NCBI RefSeq assembly: GCF_900142985.1
Contig: NZ_LT670849.1
Location: forward strand, 5,100,501 to 5,164,500
DNA: 64,000 bases
Reading direction: 5' to 3'
Origin: Bradyrhizobium erythrophlei
Lineage (GTDB): Bacteria > Pseudomonadota > Alphaproteobacteria > Rhizobiales > Xanthobacteraceae
Under the pieces are notes generated by a model, which saw only the letters and a list, made by a program, of their open reading frames with translations, did no database searches and was not told where the DNA came from. The position numbers were made by a program, and so were the translations under genes. Positions 33,772 through 42,212 of the stretch are shown in pieces. The stretch's first letter is position 1. Every line of letters begins with the position of its first letter.

Positions 33772-34872
33772 TCAGGCGATGTGAACGTTGAGCAATGCGA
33801 GCAGGATGACGCTGGAGATAGCGAATCCTGCCGTGATGAGGGTCCATGCGATGCGATTGGCCGTCGCCGGTGAAACATCGCGTTGCAGCAAGACCCACCT
33901 CAGGCCGCAGGCAACGTGGGCGACGATCGCGATCGGCCCTGCCCAATAATGTGCAATCAGGCGAAGCTTGAAGAGACTGGCCAACAGGCTGTCGTTGGGT
34001 CGGGTCAGCCAGGTCCAGTTGGTGTCGATTTCCGCATGGCGCGCCGCGAACACCGCCGTCATATGGGCAAGAAAATAAATGCCGATATATGCGCCGCACA
34101 TGGTCTGCACGGTGCCGAAGATGTCGTCCGGCATTCTCATCCGTCGCTGCACCAGCACGGCACCGCTCAGTATCTGGAAACCGATCAACGCCAGCAACAC
34201 CGGTTGGACAATGTCGCCGCGATAAACGTGGCGCACGACGGTCATGATGGCGATGTGGACTTGTCCGCTCCAGAAACCGGCCAGATGATTGCCGATATGA
34301 GGCCCGACGAACAGCAGCAGGATTGCGAGAGCGGAAACGCCATGGGCAAGGGCAAGCCGGCGATGTGCGACAGGCGACATCGCAGATGCGGGCGACGACC
34401 TGGAGCCCAGCAGGACGATCATCGCCATCAGCGCCCAAAAGATGAGCCATGCGACGGGCACGACTGAGGACGCACGCAGCACGCCTCCGGCGTTTTCGAA
34501 GCCCACATAGAGCGAGGGGGTGGCAAATGCCAGAAGGGCAACGCACCGGGCGCGAAAGTCCTCAGGCTTCCCGGCATGCGCTGATCCGAGCACCAGTCCA
34601 AAGACGAAGCCGACCAGCATCACCGCCAGCGCCAGTGTCAAGGACGCGACGACGCTAATCCAGACGATCGCCCCGCTCGGCGAGTCCGATCCGTGCAGCA
34701 GGACAAGGCCAGCGGACAGCAACTTCAGGAGTGACGGATAAGCCAACGCACAGAGCGCGGGGACGACCAGCCAAAGACGAAGTGATACTCCGCTCAGCCC
34801 TGATGAACTATCCGGGCCGGCGTCTTTGGAGGCGATGATCGCTGAAAGACTGGGTTCGCCAGGTTTGGTCAT
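33772..34872 (-). CDS. Unrecognised polytopic membrane protein with conserved-looking histidines
   Basis: The 366-residue protein has about ten membrane segments. The second half has histidines within membrane helices (ALAHGVSALAILLLFVGPH, IYFLAHMTAVFAARH, RLIAHYWAGPIAIVAHVACG), a pattern reminiscent of b-type cytochrome membrane anchors such as the succinate dehydrogenase group, but no other motif confirms this. The start chosen is ATG 34872. It stands alone, divergent from the M28 peptidase gene. Heme binding is an inference from histidine placement only. Confidence 0.55.
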   Translation of the reverse strand: MTKPGEPSLSAIIASKDAGPDSSSGLSGVSLRLWLVVPALCALAYPSLLKLLSAGLVLLHGSDSPSGAIVWISVVASLTLALAVMLVGFVFGLVLGSAHAGKPEDFRARCVALLAFATPSLYVGFENAGGVLRASSVVPVAWLIFWALMAMIVLLGSRSSPASAMSPVAHRRLALAHGVSALAILLLFVGPHIGNHLAGFWSGQVHIAIMTVVRHVYRGDIVQPVLLALIGFQILSGAVLVQRRMRMPDDIFGTVQTMCGAYIGIYFLAHMTAVFAARHAEIDTNWTWLTRPNDSLLASLFKLRLIAHYWAGPIAIVAHVACGLRWVLLQRDVSPATANRIAWTLITAGFAISSVILLALLNVHIA

Positions 34873-35039
34873 CGCTTCCCTCTTCAGCACCGGACCTTCG
34901 TTCCAGCCGAGTCTCGTCCGGTAGAACCCCCGAGGGTTCGGGTAATTCCGAACCGAAATGAACTAACCCGGCGGATTGCGCTTCAAATGGATTGGGGCCG
35001 CGTGTATCGAGTGATGATGTTGTTCGGAGCGCGGTGGTC

Positions 35040-36581
35040 ATGAAGAGACTTGTTATTGTGGCGATGCTCTTGTTTGGAGCCGCAACGCCATGTCTTGCGC
35101 AGGTGCAAAGTGAAGGATTGACCAGGGACAAGTCGGCGCCGCCGGTCAAGAAGCTCTACGAGGACGACCTGCGACTGCCTGACGATGCCGACAAGCTGTT
35201 CCTGCCCGATGACGCCTATCTGCGCTGGCCGCTGCCGCCGGGCGAAGAGGCCTATGCCGATATCGACGGGCTCAAGATGAAGAAGCAAATCCCCGACATT
35301 GTTGCGATCTCGCGCAAGAGCCGCGACGACGGGAACCAGTTCTGGGGCCGGATCGCGGGTATGCCTTCAGACCGGATGATCCAGGATTGGGTCGCCGGCG
35401 AGTTCAAGGCGATCGGACTGGAGCAGGTGAGGCGGCAGGAAATCGACATGTCGCCGCTGTGGTATCCCAATTCGTGGGATGCAAGCTTTGTGGTGGGCGA
35501 TGCCGTCACGCCGCTGAAGAGCACGTTCCCGATCACGGACACCGTCGGCACATCAGGCAAGACCGTCGAGGCTCAGGCCGTCTGGCTTGGGCTCGGCACG
35601 CTGGCCGACTTCAGGGATCGCGATATCAGAGGCAAGGCCGTGCTGCTCTACAGCAACCCGACACCCGGCGGGCGCGATCATATCGCGCGCTGGAGCGGCT
35701 CGATGATGCGTGCCAACACGGCGGGCGCCGCGATGGTGCTCATCGTCATGGATATTCCTGGCAACGTCACGACCGAGCCCGAGGCCGGCGCGGGCACTAC
35801 GGTGCCGACACTCACCATCAGCATGAAGGAGGGGACGGCGATCCGTGAGGCGATCGAGGCCGGCAAGGACGTCACCTTGCGGCTGCGCGCGGACATCGAA
35901 CACAAGAGCGGATTGAAGACCGCCAATGTCTGGGGCGTGCTGCCGGGCATGACGGATGAGAACATTCTCGTCATGGCGCATACCGATGCGATGTTCGATG
36001 GCGCACTCGACAACGCCTCGGGGATCGTCATGCTGCTGGAGATCGCCCGTCACTATGCGGCGCTTCCGAAAGAGCAGCGGCGGCGCACCATCACTTTTGT
36101 CACGACGCCCGATCACCATCACGGTGCGTCCGGCATCAAGTGGATCAACCAGAACATGCGCGGCTTTCTCGACAAGACCGCGCTGATCGTCAATTGCGAA
36201 CATCCCTCGCAAACCCAGACCTATCGGCTCGGCGCCGGCATCATGACTTCCACGGAGACCAGCGCGCGCCGCTGGTTCGTCAGCGGCAGCGAGACGCTGC
36301 GGCGCGTCGTGCTGAGTTCGATGAAGGAGTTCGGCGTCGCCGTCTATGCACGGCCGGAAGGGCGGCCCGGCGGCGAGCTACAGCATATCTATACGCGCGC
36401 GCCGGGTTTTCACGTCATCGATCACATCTTCTATCACTCGGATGCCGATACGGTGGACCTGGTGCCGGCCTGGGGGATCGAGGCGGTGGCGCGGGCCTAT
36501 CTCAAGGTCATCGATACCGCGAACAGGATGGAGATCAGCGAGCTCTCGGCTTCCCGCACCACCGGCGAGTCGCCGAAGTAA
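35040..36581 (+). CDS. Exported M28 family peptidase with atypical active site
   Basis: This 513-residue protein has a signal peptide (RLVIVAMLLFGAATPCLA), a PA-like insert (about 160-285) and an M28 peptidase domain. The first two metal ligands are present (H314-x-D316 and D324 in LDNAS), as is the final histidine (FYHSDADT). The usual Glu-Glu pair that supplies the catalytic base and a ligand is replaced by PDHHHGAS. Activity may therefore differ from normal aminopeptidases. The ATG at 35040 opens the signal peptide; the longer frame to 34992 does not. It converges on the TRAP transporter operon with only 3 bases between stops. Confidence 0.85.
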   Translation: MKRLVIVAMLLFGAATPCLAQVQSEGLTRDKSAPPVKKLYEDDLRLPDDADKLFLPDDAYLRWPLPPGEEAYADIDGLKMKKQIPDIVAISRKSRDDGNQFWGRIAGMPSDRMIQDWVAGEFKAIGLEQVRRQEIDMSPLWYPNSWDASFVVGDAVTPLKSTFPITDTVGTSGKTVEAQAVWLGLGTLADFRDRDIRGKAVLLYSNPTPGGRDHIARWSGSMMRANTAGAAMVLIVMDIPGNVTTEPEAGAGTTVPTLTISMKEGTAIREAIEAGKDVTLRLRADIEHKSGLKTANVWGVLPGMTDENILVMAHTDAMFDGALDNASGIVMLLEIARHYAALPKEQRRRTITFVTTPDHHHGASGIKWINQNMRGFLDKTALIVNCEHPSQTQTYRLGAGIMTSTETSARRWFVSGSETLRRVVLSSMKEFGVAVYARPEGRPGGELQHIYTRAPGFHVIDHIFYHSDADTVDLVPAWGIEAVARAYLKVIDTANRMEISELSASRTTGESPK

Positions 36582-36584
36582 CGG

Positions 36585-37874
36585 TCACCGCAGCACGTGC
36601 CGTGGCAGCCACAGCGAGATTTCCGGCAGGTAAGTGACGAGCATCAGCACGAAGAACATCACGGCGTAGAACGGCCAGATCTTCTTCATAACCTCTTCGA
36701 TCGTGACCTTGCCGACCGCGCAGCCAACGAACAGGATTGATCCGACCGGCGGATGGCACAATCCGATGCCGAGATTGAGCAGCATGATCATCCCGAAATG
36801 AACGGGATCGACGCCGAAGTTCTGCATCACCGGCAGCAGGATTGGCGTCGCGATCAGGATCGACGGCGCCATGTCGACCAGCGTGCCGAGGATCAGGAGC
36901 AGGATGTTGATCAGGAACAGGATGACGTACTTGTTGTCGGAAATCGACAGGAAGAAGGCCGTCATCTTGGCCGGCATCTGCGTCAGCGCCATCACATAGC
37001 CGACGCTGGAAGCGCAGGCGATCAGGGTCAGCACCATGGCGACGGTGCGCAGCGTCCGGTGCAGCAGCACGGGCAGGTCGCGCCACTTGTAGTCGCGGTA
37101 GATGAACATGGTGACGAAGAACGCCCAGATGCAGGCGACCGCGCCGGCCTCGATCGCGGTGAAGACGCCGCCGAGAATGCCGCCCAGGATGATCACGAGC
37201 GTGATCAGGCCCCAGGCCGCATCGATGGTGATGCGTACCGCGTCCTTGGCTGCCACCGTCTGTCCGCGCGGATGATTGTCGCGATAGGCAAAGACGAGAC
37301 AGAGAATGATCAGCGAGAAGCCGAGCAGAAGTCCGGGAAACACGCCCGCCATGAACAGCGCGCTGATCGAAATCGTGCCGCCGGTCGCCAGCGAATACAG
37401 CACGGCATTGTGGCTCGGAGGAACCAGCAGCGCCTGAACCGAGGAGGTGATGGTGAGGTTGGTGGCGAAGACGCGGGGAAATCCGGCCTTCTCCATTTGC
37501 GGGATCATCACCGAGCCGATCGCCGAGGTGTCGGCGACGGCTGAGCCCGAAATGCCGCTCAGAAACGTTGTGGCGAGCACGTTGACGACCGAGAGGCCGC
37601 CGCGCACGCGGGTGAAGCCGACCAGCACGTCGGCGAACGCGACCAGACGCTTCGCCATGCCGCCTTCGGCCATGATCGCGCCGGCGAGCACGAAGAACGG
37701 GATCGTCAGCATCGCGACTTTGCTGACGCCGTCGGAAATCTTCAGCATCACGGCTTCAAGCGGGATGCCGATCGACCAGGCGCCGACGATCGCGGCGAAG
37801 GCGAGCGAATAGGCGATCGGCATGCCGATCAGGAAGCAGACGATCATGGTGGCGAGAAGGATGAAGATATCCAT
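36585..37874 (-). CDS. dctM: TRAP transporter large permease (DctM type)
   Basis: This 429-residue membrane protein has about twelve hydrophobic segments and the DctM signatures GMPIAYSLAFAAIVGAW and FLSGISGSAVADTSAIGSVM. It is the sodium- or proton-driven channel of a tripartite transporter that imports a carboxylate. It is the last gene of a complete set in the order binding protein, small permease, large permease. The gene symbol reflects the family; the substrate is not known to be C4-dicarboxylate. Confidence 0.92.
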   Translation of the reverse strand: MDIFILLATMIVCFLIGMPIAYSLAFAAIVGAWSIGIPLEAVMLKISDGVSKVAMLTIPFFVLAGAIMAEGGMAKRLVAFADVLVGFTRVRGGLSVVNVLATTFLSGISGSAVADTSAIGSVMIPQMEKAGFPRVFATNLTITSSVQALLVPPSHNAVLYSLATGGTISISALFMAGVFPGLLLGFSLIILCLVFAYRDNHPRGQTVAAKDAVRITIDAAWGLITLVIILGGILGGVFTAIEAGAVACIWAFFVTMFIYRDYKWRDLPVLLHRTLRTVAMVLTLIACASSVGYVMALTQMPAKMTAFFLSISDNKYVILFLINILLLILGTLVDMAPSILIATPILLPVMQNFGVDPVHFGMIMLLNLGIGLCHPPVGSILFVGCAVGKVTIEEVMKKIWPFYAVMFFVLMLVTYLPEISLWLPRHVLR

Positions 37875-37894
37875 GGCCCGATTTCCTTAAAGCG

Positions 37895-38428
37895 CTACTC
37901 GAACGGTGTAGCCTGGCCGTGGGAGGCGACGGCGTCATGGGAAGGTAGCGGATCGGGCGGCGCACCGAGCCAGATCCGCTCGATGATGAACAGCAGCAGG
38001 CAGAAGCCGCCGACGGGGATCGGCAGATAGGTGACGCCGACCGACAGGAAGGGGAAGTCTGCAATCGTGTTGTGCCAGGTCACCTCGACCAGGCTTTCGC
38101 CCCACACGATCATGAACAGCGCAATCGCGGCCATCAGAAGCTGCACCAGAAGATCGAGCAATTTGCGAAATCGCGGCGGCGCCTGATTGGCGAAATAGCC
38201 GACGTTCATATGCAGGTTGAGCCGGTAGGCGGCGGCCGCGCCGATGAAGGTCAAGACGATGGTGAGGAGAACCGCGAGCGGTTCCGGCCAGGAGGCCGCG
38301 CTGTTGAGCACGTAGCGGGTGAACACCGCCCAGGGAATGACCGCGGAGATCAGCACCAGCGCGATGCAGCCGACGAGCACGCACGCGTAATAGAGGGCGT
38401 CCATCGCGCGGCGGTAGATGGCTGCCAT
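37895..38428 (-). CDS. dctQ: TRAP transporter small permease (DctQ type)
   Basis: The 177-residue protein has four membrane segments, as usual for the family, with the conserved RYVLNSAASWPEPLAVLL region and GESLVEVTWHNTIADFPFLSVGVTYL-type C-terminal half. It holds the large permease and binding protein together. It lies 20 bases upstream of the large permease gene, while a palindromic repeat separates it from the binding-protein gene. Confidence 0.9.
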   Translation of the reverse strand: MAAIYRRAMDALYYACVLVGCIALVLISAVIPWAVFTRYVLNSAASWPEPLAVLLTIVLTFIGAAAAYRLNLHMNVGYFANQAPPRFRKLLDLLVQLLMAAIALFMIVWGESLVEVTWHNTIADFPFLSVGVTYLPIPVGGFCLLLFIIERIWLGAPPDPLPSHDAVASHGQATPFE

Positions 38429-38479
38429 GGCGTTATGTCCCCCGTTTGCCGAATTGCCGGTCCAATACGTTCACAGAAT

Positions 38480-38583
38480 GTCATTGCGAGGAGCTCGCGA
38501 CAAAATTGCAATGCAATTTTGCGCTGAAGCGACGAAGCAATCCAGCGTTCGGTCTGGATTGCTTCGCTTAGGCTCGCAATGAC
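38480..38583. repeat. Dispersed palindromic repeat, family 1
   Basis: GTCATTGCGAGGAGCTCGCG, GAAGCAATCCAG, CTGGATTGCTTCG and CTCGCAATGAC give a hairpin of the same family as 8400-8473, here with a longer left arm that contains a small internal palindrome (AAATTGCAATGCAATTT). It lies between the TRAP binding protein and permease genes and may set their relative mRNA levels. Confidence 0.8.
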
Positions 38584-38605
38584 GGCATACCCACGCGCCA
38601 GGTCC

Positions 38606-39607
38606 TCAAGCAATCGCCTGAATGCGCTTGATCATGTCCTGATATTTCGGACCGTACTTGTCCCAGACCGGTTTGACCGCGTTCTGGAACGGCGTCTTGT
38701 CCGCGATCTCCACGATCTGGCTGCCCGCGGCCTTGGCCTTTTCCAGCGCCTTCTGTTCGTATTCGTTCCAGAAGACGCGCTCCTCGAGCTGGGCCTCGCG
38801 GGCGAATTTCTTGATCAGACCCTGGTCGTCGGCGGACAGCGTGTTCCAGACTCGTTTCGAGAACACGAGCATTTCGGGAATAATGAGATGCTCGGTCAGC
38901 GAGACGTGCTTGGCGGCGGTATAGTGGTTGGAGAAGACGTAGCTCGGCATATTGTTTTCGGCGCCGTCGATCACGCCCGTCTGTAGCGCGCTGAACACCT
39001 GGTCATAGCCCATCGCAACGCCGTTGCCGCCGAGCGCATTCATCATGTCGACGAAGATCGGATTGCCGATGACGCGGAATTTCAATCCCTTGACGTCCTC
39101 GATCGTCTTGATCGGGTGCTTGGTGTTGTAGAGCGAGCGCGCGCCGGAATCCATCCAGCACAGCGCGACGAGGTTGGCGTTCGGACTTGCGGTGATCTTG
39201 TCGAGCAGTTCCTGGCCGATCGGCCCGTCCATCATCTTGTTGGCATGGGCGGTGTTCTTGAACAGGAACGGCATATTGATGACGTTGATGTCGTCGACGA
39301 TCGGGCCCATCGTGCCGACGCTGACGCGCGACATCTGGATTGCGCCGATCTGCGTCTGTTCGATGGTTTCCTTCTCGCCGCCGAGCTGCATCGACGGATA
39401 CATCTGGATCGACAGCCGGCCTTGCGTGGCTTCGGAGAGTTTCTTGCCGAGGTTTTCGGTGGCGGCGACGGTCGGATAGCCGGGCGGCTGAACGTCGGAC
39501 GCCTTGAATACCGCCTTGGTCTGCGCGGCCGCGCCAAAGGGCAGGGTGCCTGCCAAACCTGCGGCGCCGAAACCGGCGCCAAACTTCATGAAATCGCGAC
39601 GTTGCAT
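38606..39607 (-). CDS. dctP: TRAP transporter periplasmic binding protein (DctP type)
   Basis: This 333-residue protein has a twin-arginine signal (QRRDFMKFGAGFGAAGLAG) and DctP features: QPPGYPTVAATENLGKKL, QMYPSMQLGGEKETIEQ and the arginine-containing KGLKFRVIGNPIFVDMMNAL segment that binds the ligand carboxylate. The start at ATG 39607 is chosen over 39622. It is the first gene of the TRAP operon and is divergent from the FadR-type regulator, which probably controls it. Confidence 0.9.
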   Translation of the reverse strand: MQRRDFMKFGAGFGAAGLAGTLPFGAAAQTKAVFKASDVQPPGYPTVAATENLGKKLSEATQGRLSIQMYPSMQLGGEKETIEQTQIGAIQMSRVSVGTMGPIVDDINVINMPFLFKNTAHANKMMDGPIGQELLDKITASPNANLVALCWMDSGARSLYNTKHPIKTIEDVKGLKFRVIGNPIFVDMMNALGGNGVAMGYDQVFSALQTGVIDGAENNMPSYVFSNHYTAAKHVSLTEHLIIPEMLVFSKRVWNTLSADDQGLIKKFAREAQLEERVFWNEYEQKALEKAKAAGSQIVEIADKTPFQNAVKPVWDKYGPKYQDMIKRIQAIA

Positions 39608-39752
39608 CGCTGCTCCTCCCACCTGTTCAATGCACGGTCATTGCCTGACCTGTTTTCTTGTTTTCATTATTTGCTAGCAGCCCGCCCACGGCCGGACAAA
39701 TCCGAAAACAAGGTCTAGGTGGATTTGCCGGCTCGCCGGGGCTGTGTTAAAG

Positions 39753-39760
39753 TTGTACGA
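39753..39760. promoter_or_regulatory. Possible FadR-type operator at the gntR start codon
   Basis: TTGTACGA fits the TNGT-ACNA core typical of FCD-type GntR operators and ends on the A of the regulator's start codon. It could give autorepression. It is short and may be chance; no second copy was found in front of the TRAP operon. Confidence 0.25.
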
Positions 39761-40548
39761 TGACCCGACAACCTACGTCAAGCGCTACAACATCGGATGC
39801 GACACAGCGTCAGCGCGAGGGGCTGTTGCGTCGGCTGGAGGCGCCGAAAAGCCTGAGCTCGGAGGTGATCGATCGCCTCGCCGAGCAGATCATCTCCGGC
39901 AAACTCCCGGTCGGCGCCAAGTTGCCCTCCGAGCAGGAGATGATGAGGGGCATGGGCGTGAGCCGTACCGTGGTACGCGAGGCGGTGGCGGCGTTACGGG
40001 CGCGAGGCCTCGTCGTGACGCGGCAAGGGGCGGGGGCTTTCGTCGATCGCGCCGCCGGCCGCCAGCCTTACGCGATCGATCCGGAAGGTCTCGGTTCGCT
40101 CGACAGCGTGCTCGATATCCTGGAATTGCGCATGGCGGTGGAATCGGAGGCCGCCGCGATCGCGAGCGAGCGGGCAACGGCCGCCCAGATCAAGGCGATC
40201 GGCGAGGCGCTGCGCGTGTTCAGCCGCGCCATCACCAGCGGCGATCGCGCGATCAAGGAAGATTTCGCGTTTCATCTGGCCATTGCTGCCGCCACGCAAA
40301 ACAGCCGCTTTGTCGAGTTCCTGGATTTTCTCGGCCGGCTCATCATTCCGAGGCAAAGCATCCGCTCGTTCGAAGGCACCGCGGAAGGCCCGCGGCAATA
40401 TCTTGCCCGCATCGAGAAAGAGCACGAGGCGATCTTCCAGGCGATCGGCGCGCATTCGCCGAAAAAGGCGCGCGATGCCATGCGCGGCCATCTCGTCAAG
40501 AGCCGCGAACGCTACCGAGAACTGGCGTCGAAGACGCCAGTTCTCTAG
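39760..40548 (+). CDS. GntR family regulator, FadR/FCD subfamily
   Basis: This 262-residue regulator has a winged helix-turn-helix (SEVIDRLAEQIISGKLPVG, LPSEQEMMRGMGVSRTVVRE) and a C-terminal FCD ligand domain with the metal-binding pattern (ELRMAVESEAAAIA, DFAFHLAIAAATQNSRFVEF). FCD regulators respond to small organic acids. It is divergent from the TRAP transporter operon with 152 bases between, so it probably senses the transported acid or a product of it. The overlapping long frame from 39744 has no domain. Confidence 0.9.
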   Translation: MTRQPTSSATTSDATQRQREGLLRRLEAPKSLSSEVIDRLAEQIISGKLPVGAKLPSEQEMMRGMGVSRTVVREAVAALRARGLVVTRQGAGAFVDRAAGRQPYAIDPEGLGSLDSVLDILELRMAVESEAAAIASERATAAQIKAIGEALRVFSRAITSGDRAIKEDFAFHLAIAAATQNSRFVEFLDFLGRLIIPRQSIRSFEGTAEGPRQYLARIEKEHEAIFQAIGAHSPKKARDAMRGHLVKSRERYRELASKTPVL

Positions 40549-40561
40549 CGGCGCGCGGAGC

Positions 40562-41362
40562 TTACGCCGAGTGCCCGGCGGCTTGCAGGATCAACCGGGC
40601 GATCTCGTCGGGATGTGAGATCAGTCCAAGATGGCTCGCCTTGACTTCGATGGTCGTAGCATTCATGCGCTTGGCCATGAAGCGTTGCAGATCGGGATTG
40701 ATGGTCCGGTCTTCGGTCGAAACCGCATAGAAGCTCGGTTTCGATCGCCAGGCCGCATTCGTCGTCTTGCCCGCGAGCAGCGCCTTCTGGAACGGCTGCT
40801 GCACGGCATAGAGGACTTTTGCTTTTGCTTCCGGCAGATCGCCAGCAAAGTCGCGCAGGAACGCCGCTTCGCTGAGACGTCCTTCGTCGCCGTCGAAGAC
40901 GATGCCGGCCGAGGCCGGTGGCGCCGGGTAGGTCTTGGCCAAAGCGGTATAATCTTCACCCGCATCCGGTGCGCGTGCCGCGACGTAGACCAGCGCCGAT
41001 ACGTTCGGATGACCACCGGCCTCCGTCACGATCATCCCCGAGAACGAATGCCCGACCAGGATCGTCGGACCGTCCATGCGCGCCAGCACGCGTTCGGCCG
41101 AAGCGACCGCTTCAGGCAGTGTCGTCAATGGATTCTGCACCGCTGTGGCATTGAGCCCGGCCGCTTGCAGCCGCGCGATCACCTCGGACCAGCACGAGCC
41201 GTCCGCAAACAGCCCATGCACGAGAACAACGTTGGATGCCTTTACCGGAGCGGGAGCAGCAGTAGCAGCGCCCGGGATAAACGCACTCGCGGCGCCAAGC
41301 GCCATCATGCCTACTAATTCGCGCCGGTTCATCGGTCGCAGAACGTCATTTGTGTTGCTCAT
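40562..41362 (-). CDS. Exported alpha/beta hydrolase (Tat signal)
   Basis: The 266-residue product has a twin-arginine signal (NRRELVGMMALGAASAFIPG) and a compact a/b hydrolase of the hydroxynitrile lyase/MES esterase-like group: VVLVHGLFADGSCWSEVI, nucleophile motif VGHSFSGMIV and the catalytic histidine in ASHLGLISHPDE. A role in ester hydrolysis in the periplasm is likely. It is monocistronic and converges on the gntR gene. A near-perfect inverted repeat lies just upstream of its start codon. Confidence 0.85.
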   Translation of the reverse strand: MSNTNDVLRPMNRRELVGMMALGAASAFIPGAATAAPAPVKASNVVLVHGLFADGSCWSEVIARLQAAGLNATAVQNPLTTLPEAVASAERVLARMDGPTILVGHSFSGMIVTEAGGHPNVSALVYVAARAPDAGEDYTALAKTYPAPPASAGIVFDGDEGRLSEAAFLRDFAGDLPEAKAKVLYAVQQPFQKALLAGKTTNAAWRSKPSFYAVSTEDRTINPDLQRFMAKRMNATTIEVKASHLGLISHPDEIARLILQAAGHSA

Positions 41363-41372
41363 GGAAGAGTTC

Positions 41373-41447
41373 CTTTGTTCAGAATATCAGGTGGGCAGGC
41401 GTCAGCGTCTGGCTGGCTGCGGGGGACAACTGATATTCTGAATAAAG
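41373..41447. promoter_or_regulatory. 18-base inverted repeat upstream of the exported hydrolase
   Basis: CTTTGTTCAGAATATCAG (41373-41390) and CTGATATTCTGAATAAAG (41430-41447) are complementary at 17 of 18 positions with a 39-base spacer. It ends 11 bases before the start codon. It could be a pair of operator sites bound by a looping regulator, or a hairpin in the leader. Confidence 0.45.
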
Positions 41448-41510
41448 GGCCGCATTGTTACGCGGAGTCACGGCGTTGTGAGACCGTGAATCCTGGTTTC
41501 GCGCCTGATC

Positions 41511-42212
41511 TTAAAGCGACAAAAAGCCTGCGCGTTCCCGGGCGCCAGCCTGATCCGCAGCCGTCAACAGATCGATCAGGATTTGCGCTTCCCGCGGATG
41601 TTTTGCCTTCGCGGTAATCGCGGCCGTGTAGGTTGTGGCGAGCTCGCAACCCTTCGGGAGTGCGCCGGAAAGCCTGATGCCTTTCGTGGCAATGATCTCG
41701 GTCGCCTGCGTGCAGCCAACCGGATGCTTTGCATCGGTCTCAGCCATATGACGCATCGCGGTCGCGCCGTTCGGATAAATCTTCAGGTGGCTCGCGACTT
41801 CGTCAGCGATACCAAGCTGCGCCAAAACCTTCGCCACATGGATGCCGGCGGTGGAGGCTTTGGTGTCCGGCACGAAGATCGCGTCGGCCGCTAAAAATAC
41901 TTTGCGCAGGCTCGCGGCATCGGGCGCGGAAGCAAGCGGATCGGACTCGCGAACCGCAAGCGCGGTCTCGACACGGCCGACATTCTTGGCCGACACGCCA
42001 TCGGCAAGACCTTCTTTCGCGAGCGTCGCGATCAGGACCGAGGTGAGAATGAGCATATCGGTAGGCGTGCCCGCGCGCAGCCTGTCGGCCATCGCGCCGA
42101 CCGCGCCGAAGTCGCCGCCAATGTCGAGGCCGGTTTTCTCTTTGAACCTGGCTGCGAGGCTGCCGACGAGGCCTTGTGCGGCGCCGCCACTGAGAATGCT
42201 TAAACTACTCAT
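41511..42212 (-). CDS. ModA-like substrate-binding domain protein without signal peptide
   Basis: This 233-residue protein resembles molybdate-binding ModA and the related extracellular binding domain (LSILSGGAAQGLVGSLAARF, GTPTDMLILTS, LPKGCELATTYTAAI). It begins with the mature fold and has no signal peptide; the ATGA overlap with the upstream Mo hydroxylase gene fixes this start. A cytoplasmic binding protein coupled to a molybdenum enzyme may hold an oxyanion, the substrate or a cofactor precursor. It could also be a degenerate relative without binding function. Confidence 0.8.
   Translation of the reverse strand: MSSLSILSGGAAQGLVGSLAARFKEKTGLDIGGDFGAVGAMADRLRAGTPTDMLILTSVLIATLAKEGLADGVSAKNVGRVETALAVRESDPLASAPDAASLRKVFLAADAIFVPDTKASTAGIHVAKVLAQLGIADEVASHLKIYPNGATAMRHMAETDAKHPVGCTQATEIIATKGIRLSGALPKGCELATTYTAAITAKAKHPREAQILIDLLTAADQAGARERAGFLSL

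Noticed and set aside
39744..40730. 328-codon frame overlapping the GntR regulator
   Set aside because: The other frame contains the full winged helix and FCD domain; this one is Arg/Gly-rich and runs through the stop of the real gene.
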